A DNA stretch of 64,000 nucleotides from Takakia lepidozioides (Eukaryota; Streptophyta; Takakiopsida; Takakiales; Takakiaceae), in contig CM060731.1 in assembly GCA_030704615.1 (NCBI GenBank), forward strand, positions 1,488,001-1,552,000, written 5' to 3'. Under the pieces are notes generated by a model. That model searched no databases and was not told where the DNA came from. It worked only from the letters and a program-made list of their open reading frames with translations. Numbering within the stretch: the stretch's first letter is position 1; each line of letters begins with the position of its first letter. A program made the position numbers and the translations under genes. Of this stretch, positions 33,884 through 44,400 are shown piece by piece.

Positions 33884-34398
33884 TTGGGCTCTTGGCTCCT
33901 GTTAGTACCATGATTTGGTATTCTTCCTGATGTTTACAAGGTTCTTGGGAGAGTCGGCTTGGTCTTAGCAGTCCGTGTTTCAATCGACGACCGCTCAGCT
34001 ACACCATGGTGGTTTTCACAGACCAATCCAACATTACCTAGCTAACTACAGACACAAGCAGCAGACACAAGAGGTCCTCTTGGCCGGTTCATGGTCAGTT
34101 AAATCCTCCATGGGTCATGACACAAGGTCAAGGACAATGTGGCGAGGGCAGCTTCTTCTTTGACCTATTTCAGCCTATTTTGACCTCTCATTAAACTCGG
34201 CCTTGATCCTGAATTTCTTCACGATGGTGGGACAACTGCAATCACAAGGTGTGGTTTTTTCTTAATGTACCATGTGAAGAAGTTAGTCCATCCTGCAAAT
34301 GTGGGCTCTTGGCTCCTGTTATGATTTGGTATTCTTCATAATATTTACAAGGTTCTTGGGAGAGTCAGTTTGGTCTTAGCAGGCCGTGTTTCAATCTC
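33884..34398. repeat. Direct repeat of about 100 bp, 417-bp offset
   Basis: Copies at 33884-33984 and about 34301-34398 share GGCTCTTGGCTCCTGTTA, ATGATTTGGTATTCTTC, TTACAAGGTTCTTGGGAGAG and CCGTGTTTCAATC. Non-coding. They lie directly left of the R1 repeat copies. Confidence 0.8.
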
Positions 34399-34439
34399 TG
34401 CATGCCCATCTGCACCGTGGTGAATGTCTGCTGGAAGTA

Positions 34440-35100
34440 GATGCCAGTCAGCATATGAACTAGTGTGATAAGTAAGGTTGGGTTATTTGCTGGAACAATT
34501 CTAGGCTGTCGTTGTCAGCTGCTAGCAGCAAGGCAAGGATGTATGCATGATTTGTGTAGAGGCATGGATAGTTGAAAGAGCTGGGATAGAGTGTGGGTCC
34601 AGATTCATCCAAGAGGGCCGGATTTCAGCTCCAGACTACCTATGACTCCCTGTGGAATGATAGCTACAAAAAACCTGCATGGGTAGATGGTCAATTGGAA
34701 GTCGCAACAGCAGCGACACAATTGATAAATTCAAGCACTGCTACTCAAGGCACCTTCTTCAACACATTTCACCCTGTTTTTCCCTCTTATCAGAATCGGC
34801 CCTAAATTGGTGAGGGTACATTTTTCGTCAATTCAGTTTGTTTTTTCCTCTCATCATTAGGGTTGGGGTGTTTGCTGGAAGGGCCGGATTTCAAGCACAA
34901 GATTACCTATGATTTCCTATGGATCCATTGCTACAAGAAACCTGCATATGTAGATGGTGAACTGGAAGCCGCAGCAGCAGCGACACAATTGATAAAATTA
35001 GGCACTGCTAATGAGGCAACCTTCTTCAACACATTTCACCCTGTTTTTCCCTCTTATCAAAATCGGCCCTAAATTTTCATGTTGAATTCTGCAAGTTACT
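34440..35100. repeat. Two further R1 repeat copies
   Basis: 34440-34810 and 34860-35100 match the 4.77-5.66 kb repeat (GAACTAGTGTGATAAG, CTAGGCTGTCGTTG, TTCAACACATTTCACCCTG, AATCGGCCC). The second copy keeps only the right part and runs straight into PPR-like coding sequence at about 35.12 kb, the same association as in the inverted copy at 33 kb. Confidence 0.8.
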
Positions 35101-35109
35101 GGTTGAGTG

Positions 35110-35590
35110 AACCTTTGATAATTTGTAATGCGTGTGCAAGCCTGGCTGCTCTGGAGAAGGGCAAAGAGGTCCATGGCGACATTGTCAGAGCTACAATTGA
35201 ACCACATGTCATTATGAACAATACCCTCGTGGACATGTATATAAGAAGGGAGTGTTTGACAGTATGGCTGAACAAAATGTGGGTGTCGTGGAGTGCGATG
35301 ATTGCATGGTGATATCGTCAAAGCTGGAATTGTACCAGATGCCATCCTGAACACTGCCTGGTGGACATGTTTGCCAAATGTGGGTGCATTCAGGATGCGA
35401 AGGGAGTTTTCCACACTCTGGCTGAACGAGATATGGTTTCGTGGAACACGATGCTTGCAGGGTATGCACAGCAGGGGCACGGGATGGAGGCTTTGGAGAC
35501 CTATGAGCAAATGATTGGGGAAGGGTGAAGCCGGACCACATCAGGTTTGTGTGCGTTTGCAGTGCGTGTGCAAGCCTGGCACCTCCTCAA
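35110..35590 (+). pseudogene. PPR pseudogene fragment
   Basis: Plus-strand PPR motifs in at least three frames: ICNACASLAALEKGKEVHGD, then GDIVKAGIVPDAILNTA, and GEGVKPDHIRFVCVCSACAS after further frame changes. No start or C-terminal domain. It ends at about 35.58 kb, where the opposite-strand gypsy element begins, so this end was created by that insertion or by recombination. Confidence 0.8.
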
Positions 35591-35690
35591 GTGGTGGTGT
35601 TAAACATCCCATGTGCTACCCCCTTGAGCATTTGTCACACACCAACATGGTTGCGGCACCACCAGCATGTCCACATAGCATGCAACGCAA
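35578..35690 (-). pseudogene. PHD-type zinc finger at the gypsy C-terminus
   Basis: After CAPCHLPHVDG the frame reads LRCMLCGHAGGAATMLVCDK then CSRG, a stop in place of the usual Trp, and HMGCLTPPLEEVP. The spacing C-x2-C, C-x2-C, H-x2-C and the TPPL tail are those of a PHD finger, a reader of histone H3 tails. It lies directly after the integrase and may have guided integration. The sequence is cut at about 35578 by the PPR fragment. Confidence 0.65.
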
Positions 35691-35798
35691 CCCTGCAGGT
35701 ACCACTGCAAGGTTGGGATCTATCCTCCCATCCACATGTGGAAGGTGACATGGCGCACAATTGCGCACATGATCCTTCCATACTATGTCATCTCGACC

Positions 35799-37500
35799 TT
35801 ATGAAATCAACACTCCTGAAGACAACATCTCCCTGATCCTTAGAATCACACGTCCTGCTGTGACATCCAAGGTTGTAGGCGCTGTCTGCTGCAGATACAC
35901 ATAGTCCCCAAGGTTGAATCTCCAAACACCCGGTCGATATCCGCCTCCACGTATGGTGACATACCTCAATGTGTCTCGGTGTTGGACAATAGCAAGGTTC
36001 TCAAAAGCCATAGGCATGACTCTCTTGAACAATCTGCCCGTTGGGCACATGCTTGTGTCCACACATCTGGATCATCAAGGTTGAGGACTACTGCAGCCTC
36101 CCTGCGAATAGATGCAGGCAAATCTGGCTCTCGGCCGAAGAGAAGAAAGTAAGGTGAGAACGAGGCATGTGATGCTTGTTTGCTAAACTTGTAGTCCATG
36201 ACCAACCAATGTAGCTGAAGGTCCCAATCTCCTAAGTGTTCTTTCTACAAGCCATACTTGCGCAAGCCTTTTTTGACTGTCTGAACAACTCTCTCCGCCA
36301 GGCCACCAATGAGCAAGGTGGCGCCAAAGATATACATGAGGATTTAGTTGTGTTGGACTACCAAGATGATCCCGAGAAGTAGTGCAGTGGTCTATCAAGG
36401 CTTGCTCACACAAAGCCTGAAACTCCCCCAAGAACTCTCTCCCCTGGTCCGTGAGTACCTCGGCTGGAGCACCAAATTGGCTAAGCACTCGATCTAAGAA
36501 TGCACTTGCCTTATCAGGCAATGCCACCAGTTCAATCCATTTGGAAAAATGTTCCACCATCACCAGCATATACTTATTATGGCAAATCGTTAGTGGCAAT
36601 GGGTCTGCGAAGTCAAGGCTCCAACAATAGCCCAAACCCATAACAGATAAATGATGCAATTGTGGAGTATGGGCGTTAAAAGAAGCCCGCACTCTATCAC
36701 ACACCATGCATCTTGCCACTAACTGCTGCACATCCGTGTGCATGCCCCGCTACCAGTACTGCCCTTGCAGCAAACTATGAATGCGCTGCACCCCAAAATG
36801 TCCCAACTCATCATAAACATGGCGTACCAAACGCCCAAACTCCTCACTGATCTCTGGATCGTTATGCACACTATCTCCATGACCAATCCCATGGGGTGGA
36901 CCAGCTTGAGCTTCCAGTCTAGAATGCACAAAAAGGCAGATGCGTGCCATGCTGGCACCATCTCCTCGTCCGTCTCACCATGCCAACGAGTTCCTATATC
37001 ATCAAGCTCACTTGTGCATGAATTACGACTCAATCCATCCGCATCCCGGTTGACTATACCGGCTCGATGCACCACTTGAAAGTCGTACTCTTGAAGCATA
37101 AGTGCCCCACGTGCAAGCTTCCCTGTAAGCTTGCACGACTTAATCAACCACTTCAATGGTTGGTGATCCGTGACAAGGGTGAAGAGATTGTCATAGAGGT
37201 AGCATCTGAAATGTGTCACTGCCCATACTGCAGCTAAACACTCTCCTTCATATGAGCTATACTTCGCCTCAGCATCATGTTCAAGCGGCTAGCATATGCC
37301 ACTACGAACTCTCTTCCTTCGTCATCCACCTGTGTTAGCACTGCTCTAATCCCCAGCATACTCCAATCCGTATGTAGTTGGAAAGGCCGCCCCCGAATAA
37401 GCCGCCTCAGAATAGGTGCAGAAGTCAATGGAGCCTTGAGTTCCTCAAAGGCTTCCTCCTGCTCCTCCTCCCACTGCCACCCCTAACCACCTTGGTCAAC
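35799..37500 (-). pseudogene. Gypsy RNase H and integrase
   Basis: APILRRLIRGRPFQLHTDWS and VVAYASRLN (37.43-37.24 kb), then THFRCYLYDNLFTLVTDHQP and QVVHRAGIVNRDADGLSRN are RNase H hallmarks. Integrase follows: VARCMVCDRVRASF, GYCWSLDFADPLP (first catalytic Asp), LTDQGREF (second Asp), HASFSPYFLLFGREPDLP, and the C-terminal FNLGDYVYLQQTAPTTLD. The segments lie in several frames with stops between them. Confidence 0.85.
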
Positions 37501-37555
37501 TTTGTAAGAGCCTTCGCAATGCTGCTAAATCCCTTGACAAACCGATGTTCCTTTG

Positions 37556-38366
37556 GTCCAAAATGCCCTCAACCGTGAGGTTGGGTGGCCGTTGAATGAA
37601 ATCATAGGCTCTCTTGAGCAACTCTGGTGGTGCAAGATTGGTCCACCACAACTTAGGCCTATGTGCCCGTGAACCCACTACAGCTGCATCCAATAATACA
37701 GCTGGTCCAATCCAAGACCGCATCTGAGCACACTAACCATAACCGTGGCCCTAGAATCCCCCATGAGAGGAACATTCTCCAGGATATAAGCTGGAGGTTG
37801 CACTTGCCTCACCTGCAAGTCACGCGACACTCGTACCATCTCCCAAAAAAAATGCGACCTTGCATCATGCAAGCTATTCCCATGACCTACGGGAGAGTGT
37901 CATTGGCAATGCCATCCAGCTATCACCAAGTCAATTGCACCATGCCGGCCCAAATCATCAGCCCCCAGCAAGGTAATGTCTGCTGGCAAGGCCTTTTGGT
38001 ACCCTTGAATTGCTGATGGTGTGTGAGCAAGGCAACGTGGCGCATAAAAATATGCCGAGCTATCTCATCCTTCTCCACATACAAGTATTTTCGTATTTTA
38101 ATCCTAGCTTGCAACACTCCTGCAAGCCCAGTGTTCATGCCTCCAAACAGGTCTAGCAAACAAATCCCTGAATCAGGTGATTGCCAGGTAATGGATATTG
38201 TGTCCAAAGGAGCTAACTGAGGAGGTCCAGGTGATGTCACTGAACTCCCCTCACTCATCAATGGAAAGGCCTCTTGCCATGCTTGGTGCACACATTCGCC
38301 TGCTACTCGCTGCAAATTCCCAACCGTACCCCATGGTGGAATATGCACAGGCACATGAGGAAGCAA
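37556..38366 (-). pseudogene. Retrotransposon-borne cytosine-C5 DNA methyltransferase
   Basis: C5 methyltransferases add a methyl group to cytosine in DNA. The catalytic motifs appear in the right order: motif I as CLLDLFGGMNTGLAG with KYLYVEKDEIARH, motif IV as IDLVIAGWHCQ (the catalytic Pro-Cys is His-Cys here) followed by a stop and HSPVGHGNSLHDARS, motif VI as PPAYILENVPL, and a motif VIII-like stretch DAAVVGSRAHRPKLWWTNL. The AHRxxxWWTNL pattern recalls the DNMT3 group (AHRARYFWGNL). Frames change at about 37.98 and 37.72 kb. The domain passes at about 37556 into the reverse transcriptase C-terminus (FVKGFSSIAKALTKL), so the catalytic RT lobe was deleted. Confidence 0.75.
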
Positions 38367-38400
38367 CTCAGCCTTGTATGCCAGTTGTTTGTCCTCATCA

Positions 38401-39302
38401 GATGGTGGCCTATAAGCATTTGAATGGAATTATGACAATATGTTTTGCTGTACTTTCTGAACTCTTAAATGTTACTTGTGTGCCAATGTTGTGTTAGTGG
38501 TTGATATCAGTGTATTATATGTACACGTATTGCTATACATTGCTATGACTGGATGAATATGACCGGGCTCGTGAGATCCCCAATTAATATGCACTATGTG
38601 GCCGTCAGCAATATGTGTCATAGTCAGAGGCATGACTACAATGAGTAATATCTCGTATTTAATTTTAAATAAATGTCAAATTCTCGCTACGACGCGTCGC
38701 CATCCATAGTCACAGTACAGTCATATCCATGTCTGTCGATCCTAGCAACCTAGTTCATACGTGGCGACACACCCTGATACCACATGTCATTCCCACATAC
38801 ATCCACTTTTATTCACTTGTTCATCCTTCCATAGTCATATGTGATAATCATATAAGCTGAAGCCCGCATGTGTTGACACGTGCACCAATGTGTGCAATTC
38901 ACACGTCAGCACCACGGTGAATTATATGACGTCATAATCAATCATCCGTGATAGTCATAACCATGTCAAATGCTTTGTCCTCCAGTGATGCCACGTACGT
39001 TCATGTCTGTCCGACACATGCTGAATTTTCCCACGTCCACAAATATGTTGAGGTGGATGGATGAAGTATTATATGAAGTCACAGCCATGATACCTATATA
39101 TGACTCCATTATGGCTACGTAAGTGCCACGCAAGCAGCCACACTCATTGACTGCATATATGATATAATGACATATATGACAGAATATGTCAAGGCGAGAT
39201 GACATGGCTTTTGTGATAACATAGTCATATAGTCATAAATGTCACTTATGATTGCAAATGCAATCATAAATTGAGTCATAAAAATTGATTTTTCTTCTAG
39301 TG
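38401..39302. repeat. Subterminal TGACTAT array ending in a CACTA-like terminus
   Basis: AT-rich sequence with many CATAGTCA / TGACTATG motifs in both orientations (for example near 38620, 38700, 38830, 38950, 39225). It ends TTTTTCTTCTAGTG at about 39302, whose complement starts CACTAGAAGAAAAA, a classic CACTA terminus. No transposase was found inside. The left terminus was not identified. Confidence 0.5.
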
Positions 39303-39778
39303 TACACTAAGAGCAGCCTTCCATGTACCCAGCCCACCGTTTAAAGGAGAAAACGAACAAAAATGGCCGGGTACACTTCTTACTTCCATGCATGGGGCGG
39401 CGGGGTCCGGTCACCGAGTTCCCGTGTCTGTAGCGCAATCCGATAAAATGGGAAAAGAGCTCGGCGGACAACCCCGCGAATTGAATGCAGTCTCCACTTA
39501 CCTGCCAATCGTGCTAAAGTCACGCTTACCTGCAGTACCATCTATCACGTTATGCTAAAGTCCAAATGTCCGCCATAAAATGTTTGAAACCATGCAAAGG
39601 TGAAAAATACTATCTTAGCTGGTACGATCTCTTCCAATGCGAAGCGAGAACTAGATCCACACTCTACCCCCTGAACCTCTCCAACTTCACTAATTTGTCA
39701 CTCCACACAGTAGTGTTCCCCAACACATCTCCCAGCTCTGTATGTGGAGGTCTCACAGGGGTCTCACCGATTTGTTGT

Positions 39779-40330
39779 GGTAAGGTATAGCGCTTTCGGA
39801 ATGAAAACTTCTTTGATGAAGATACCGACATACCCTTCTGGCACAACACCTATCATGTTCCCATGTAGAGCAACGATGAAGCTGACACCTGCCTTTGACT
39901 TCGACACAGCCTCTATAAGGCGTAGAGAATTGCCCACCTTCAGCTGCCATCCATCCGAAACAAAACGAGTTTCAGAATAGAGGAACTATACGGTGAAACA
40001 TGAAAAATGAAACTAAAACGTTGTGCCGCCCATGGACTATCATAATTTGCATGTACAAAGATAGGACTGGAGTGCAGAATGGACCTTACCCCATTTTGGA
40101 CTTGGAGACTCATGTTTGTCATTGCAGACAGTGGCTCATCCATCAATGCTGTGTAATACTAACATGTGGACGACAACAACATGACTAACATAAAGTGCGA
40201 AAGAAACACATGACTCCACAGTCACAGTAGACGCCAAACAAAGCATGACAGCATAGGTACAACGCCCAATACACTGGTGCACAACATAGCATGTGCCTCG
40301 GGCGAGGAATTCAGCAAAGTTTACCATGAC
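39779..40330 (-). other. Possible exons of an unknown gene
   Basis: Minus-strand stretch 39988-39779 is open between a CACCGTATAG acceptor and a G|GTGAGA donor and reads DGWQLKVGNSLRLIEAVSKS and KAGVSFIVALHGNMIGVVPE. A further piece at 40140-40085 (MDEPLSAMTNMSLQVQNG) ends at GTAAGG, and MVNFAEFLARGTCYVV lies near 40325. Splice signals support real exons, but I do not recognise the protein. They may be gene pieces carried by the Helitron remnant to the right. Confidence 0.3.
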
Positions 40331-40465
40331 TGAAACGTCAAAAGGGACTCTTACTAAAAATGAAGGTGGATGTTTGTTTAGTTAGAAAGAAATGGTGGTA
40401 CATGAATGAACAACAAAATGAGCAACAATGTAATGTGATTCAGAGATTGGAAATTGGTGAAAGAG

Positions 40466-40910
40466 TTAGAAGTTTATATTAATACTTCTGTATATACAAT
40501 ATTCATTGTTTGGTACATTTTGATCCGGGAGAAGGACTTTCAACAAATTTGCTGATGTGGTCCCAGAGAGTGCCACATACAATTGACCACATACAGGTGT
40601 TTGAAAATGTAGACTTACATGTTTTATGGACTGTCCCTTGTTGATTGTCATAGCAAGAGCCACCTTCAGAGGAAATTGTCTTCGAGTGAATTTAAAAGGT
40701 ATCTCTGCTGTAGTAGGTTGTAATGTGATTATGGGGTTCCTAGTTCGTTTCAACTGTCATCCCCTGGTCTTCATCCTTCTAGAAAATCCTATGAATGAGA
40801 TCACTTTGGATTCCTTCCGGTTTGCAATCATTGAGACCTCATCCAATCAAACAGTGTTCATCCTCTCATCCCTCATTCCTTGGAACTCCATCCACTCTAA
40901 GTAATAAAGC
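40466..40910 (-). pseudogene. Helitron PIF1-like helicase C-terminus
   Basis: The minus strand reads IPFKFTRRQFPLKVALAMTI, then NKGQSIKHVSLHFQTPVCG and QLYVALSGTTSANLLKVLLP. This is the end of the PIF1-type helicase of plant Helitrons (usual form: INKAQGQ, LYVALSR), with short deletions in the conserved blocks. DEVSMIANRKES, upstream in another frame, may belong to it. The Rep domain and Helitron termini were not found. Confidence 0.65.
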
Positions 40911-41426
40911 CGGACTTTGAAGAAGTGGTCCTGAAGCAGCCTGTCTTTCCTGTCTTTCAAGCCAGTGGCAACAATTCAGCATCTAGAAATCTAGATTTTA
41001 GAACGCTAGCAAAGAATCATGACCACAATCCCCTCTTTAGATGAGAAGTAAGACTCCTTGTTGTCACTTAGGATATCCGGTCTTGGACATATGTTGCAGC
41101 TGAACCATCTGACCTTAAATTTATCTCGTCGGGAGCTTAAAAGAGAGCAGCACAGAAGAGAGGGAAGATACTTTTTGTCATGTCAAGACAAAGTCAACTT
41201 CTAACCACTCTTTATGACAGTCACCTCATTTGGCTCTTTTATAAAGCTTTACAAAGATTTATACTTGTGTCATTGTAGCAACAATAGCAACAATCCTTTT
41301 GAAAGGAGATATGAAATGTATAAACTGAATTGCTGAGCACTGACAGGATTTTAAGCCTATTTTACACGTGAACCTTTGAAACCTTGATGGAACAGAAGTA
41401 TCCAAAGAGTACAAGAGAAGAAGCAG
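40911..41426. other. No gene seen
   Basis: Includes the presumed 3' untranslated region of the beta-propeller gene on the right. Nothing else is recognisable. Confidence 0.5.
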
Positions 41427-44400
41427 TCACTCATTGAATCTTCTCCATAAACGAAAATTTGGGCCATCACTGATCGCCAACCCAATGGCTTGCTTAGAGC
41501 TCTCCTCACCATCTAATTTACCAACCCCTAAATAGTACATGCGGAAGCTCCCATCATCCATGGCCAACACATATGGTGTTCCCACAATTACATTATCCCA
41601 GACATTTTCACCACTGCGTGCTTGCAAGTTAGGGCCTCCTGGCTCTGGCCCCACCTCCGTATCTTTCTTCCACACTAGTCCATCATCTGAAGTTGCCAAG
41701 CCAATTGCAAATTTGAACATAAAATTTGAGCCCTCATAGAACATCACATACCGATCCCCAATCCTAAGAACGTGGCGAACAGACACCCCCCCTTCGTCCC
41801 AGGATCCTGGATGGCCAACCGACAAAACCCGACCTTGCTTTGTCCAGTTTCTTCCGTCCACGGACGTTGCAACACCTGCTGAAAAAAATCCAAATCCTCT
41901 TGGACCTCCAGTTTCTCTGGTGTGGTATGTCATTAACCATCTCCCATCTTGACTGCCTACAACAAACATGAAATTATCAACTTTACGCTCCCTGAAATTC
42001 TTGCACCGTCTTAAGCATATAACAAATTGCTATCCATATACATCAAATGTTGTGGAACCCTTTCCCTGCCAGCACTAGACAGCCCCCATCTTTCACAATC
42101 CTAAAAGTGGTGGGTGCAAAGAGAAAGAAATGGTTACTGATTAGATTTTGGTTTAGTGGCATTTTGCAAATCAATAGCCTCACTGACTGTCCCCTGTGAA
42201 TCGAGCCATGGAATTAACCCAAGCATGATGCCTTCTTGGAGCCAGTGGGGGATCTTTGCCCCCCGAGGAATGAACATCAGCCTGAAAAATTCGCACACTG
42301 CTACACATCTGTTTGATGGCGGTGAAGGACTGGAATTCACATCAGAATGATGAAGGATATTGCTGATTCTAGAACTTCTGATGTAGCTGTCTACTGTTGA
42401 ACACACACGAACAGAGAAAGAAGAAATCACTTATTGCATCGACAAGCCTGTGGGACAAAGTAGAACAACAACAAAATACCAATACAGATTATCAAACCCC
42501 AAGTGTACATAGAGACGAACTAAAGGCTGCAGCCTCTTTACTGTTAACTGAATTAAAGAGGGTACCTTCAGGAGGTAAAACTCTTGGCCATGCAACTCCA
42601 TTTTGGTCCCACGCACCCTCTTCTCCAAGCTCTAAGATGGGGCCCTCTCGCTCTTCGAAAGACAGACCATCACTGGAAATGGCTAAACCTGGCCGAAGCC
42701 TCACACCCCTGCCAAATGAAAACTATATTTAGGACAAAAAAAGAACCGATAGTACCTTTCATTGGCAATGTACTGACCTCAGCACAAATGTTCAAGGGCC
42801 TATGCACAAGATCACATGATATTGCAGAAGAAAATTCCGAATGACTGAGTGTAAGTGCACTTGAATTCAGACATCAAAGTTTCATTTTTAAGTGTACCTA
42901 TATTTTTTCTCATTGAGCCCCGGCAGAGGCACCTCCTCCATGCTGCCCCCAAAGTAGTACATCCACCAGGTGCTATTGCTTCGTAGGTAGAGCAGGTCAC
43001 TGACTGCCAGATGCACAGCATCGAAAGCTGCAGGGTCGATTGATGGATCCATCAGTGCCCCACCACTGAGGTGACCCCGGTAACGTTCGAAATCGGTCCC
43101 ATCCCTGCTGACTGCCAAGCCTGTCCGCCCTGTGGGCAAAGAAGCATTGAAGGGCTCTACCCCTTTAGCCCAAAGATTGGTAGCACGTCCATAGTAATAC
43201 ATTCGATATTTGCAGTCCTCAATTCCATTAGTGTTGATTGTCTCTCTTTCTCGCAGGACAACTGCTCCTGAGAGAAGCAGTTTGTCCCACCAATCTGAAT
43301 CTGGGGGTGCAGGTGCTAGCACTCGCCCAGAGTATCGCCTGCAGACTTTTACCTTGCGAAGTCAGTCGAGCTCATATGACACGAGAACTGAAGTATGTGA
43401 TGCTACAAAACACCATGTTGAGTCCCAGTTTAGCCACAAACATGAACTTACGAAAACCAGAATTGAGGATCCACCTGTCTACTTGTGCCGAATTTCCTCC
43501 CTCCTCCGTTTCAACGCTCTTCCCTTGCATACTGAACACTATCGCAGAAAAAGAGAAGTGGGCGACTCCGACATCTGTCACGGGGATCTGCTGCCGAGTC
43601 AATATATCAGATCCACCAACGCACAGCCGGCCAAGCTGGACGGGCTTGAGTTTATTCGTGCAACCTCGGAGGGAAAATGAAGAAATGATTTTAGTGGTGG
43701 GATAATGACATCTAATGCAGGAGTTGCTATGGGTGCTTGAGTAGATAGCACTCGCGCTACAGAGAGGCACAGAGTAATTACAACGTCTGCTGTAGTTCGA
43801 CGGTTGGGAATTTGAGAGAAATAAGCAGGAAGGAAAGAAAGGAAAGGGTGTGCTGCAGAAACCTTGTCCCAATGAGCCCATGAAGCTATGCAGAGATGGA
43901 AGAGACACACTCGGCCATGGCCAAAGCACTGTGGGGACCGCACAGAAAAATTGCATGACTGTGGACGAACAGACAGATAGACGACGAACTGTTATCCTTC
44001 GTTCCAAGCGGAAGGACGAGCGGATTCCTCACTGTAATTTCGTGTACAAGTCAACGAAATGACTTCTGCGGGCAAATATGATGGAGAACAACTGCAGCAA
44101 CTTCAAATCTAGGGATTTTTTCCACCTTATGTTGTAATGCATTCAAAAGGTTTGTAAAGTGAGGTGGCGCTCCGCAGTTTGCGGTGAGTGTATCCTGGGA
44201 CTTAGCCGCTTCCTCCAACCTCTCCCTCAGCTGGAATGGGTCTGTCGATGCAGAAGGCCATCCTGGCCCCCCCCCCCAATCTCTCTTGCATGGCAAGTTC
44301 CCCAACCAGGCGGTAACATGAGCAAGTTCTGCTACGTTACCCCAACTCCCCCCGTGCTCTCTCCCAAAGCAATGACTGAAAATGAAAACCTAAAGCATCT

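Larger units (their letters stand above)
35578..38400 (-). mobile_element. Ty3/gypsy element fragment carrying a C5 DNA methyltransferase and a PHD finger
   Basis: The minus strand reads, in polyprotein order: cytosine-C5 methyltransferase domain (38.37-37.56 kb), the end of reverse transcriptase and RNase H (37.5-36.95), integrase (36.74-35.8) and a PHD-type zinc finger (35.69-35.58). All parts are in one orientation and nearly contiguous, which argues for one element rather than chance neighbours. Gag, protease, most of the reverse transcriptase and both LTRs are missing. Many stops and frameshifts make it dead. Capture of C5 methyltransferases by retrotransposons has been described in algae and some animals. 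I do not know whether a land-plant case is published. Confidence 0.75.

Noticed and set aside
36738-38220. Plus-strand open frames at 36.7-38.2 kb as genes
   Set aside because: They are antisense shadows of the minus-strand gypsy integrase, RNase H and methyltransferase.
33383-39302. One large CACTA element from 33383 to 39302 with everything in between nested
   Set aside because: The two termini differ after CACTA, flanks do not match as a target duplication, and a closer TAGTG end lies at 33651.
43372-44007. Long minus-strand frame as first exon of the propeller gene
   Set aside because: Its best donor (GTAAGT near 43.46 kb) leaves the wrong phase for the exon starting at 43338, while the exon at 50501-50254 fits exactly.
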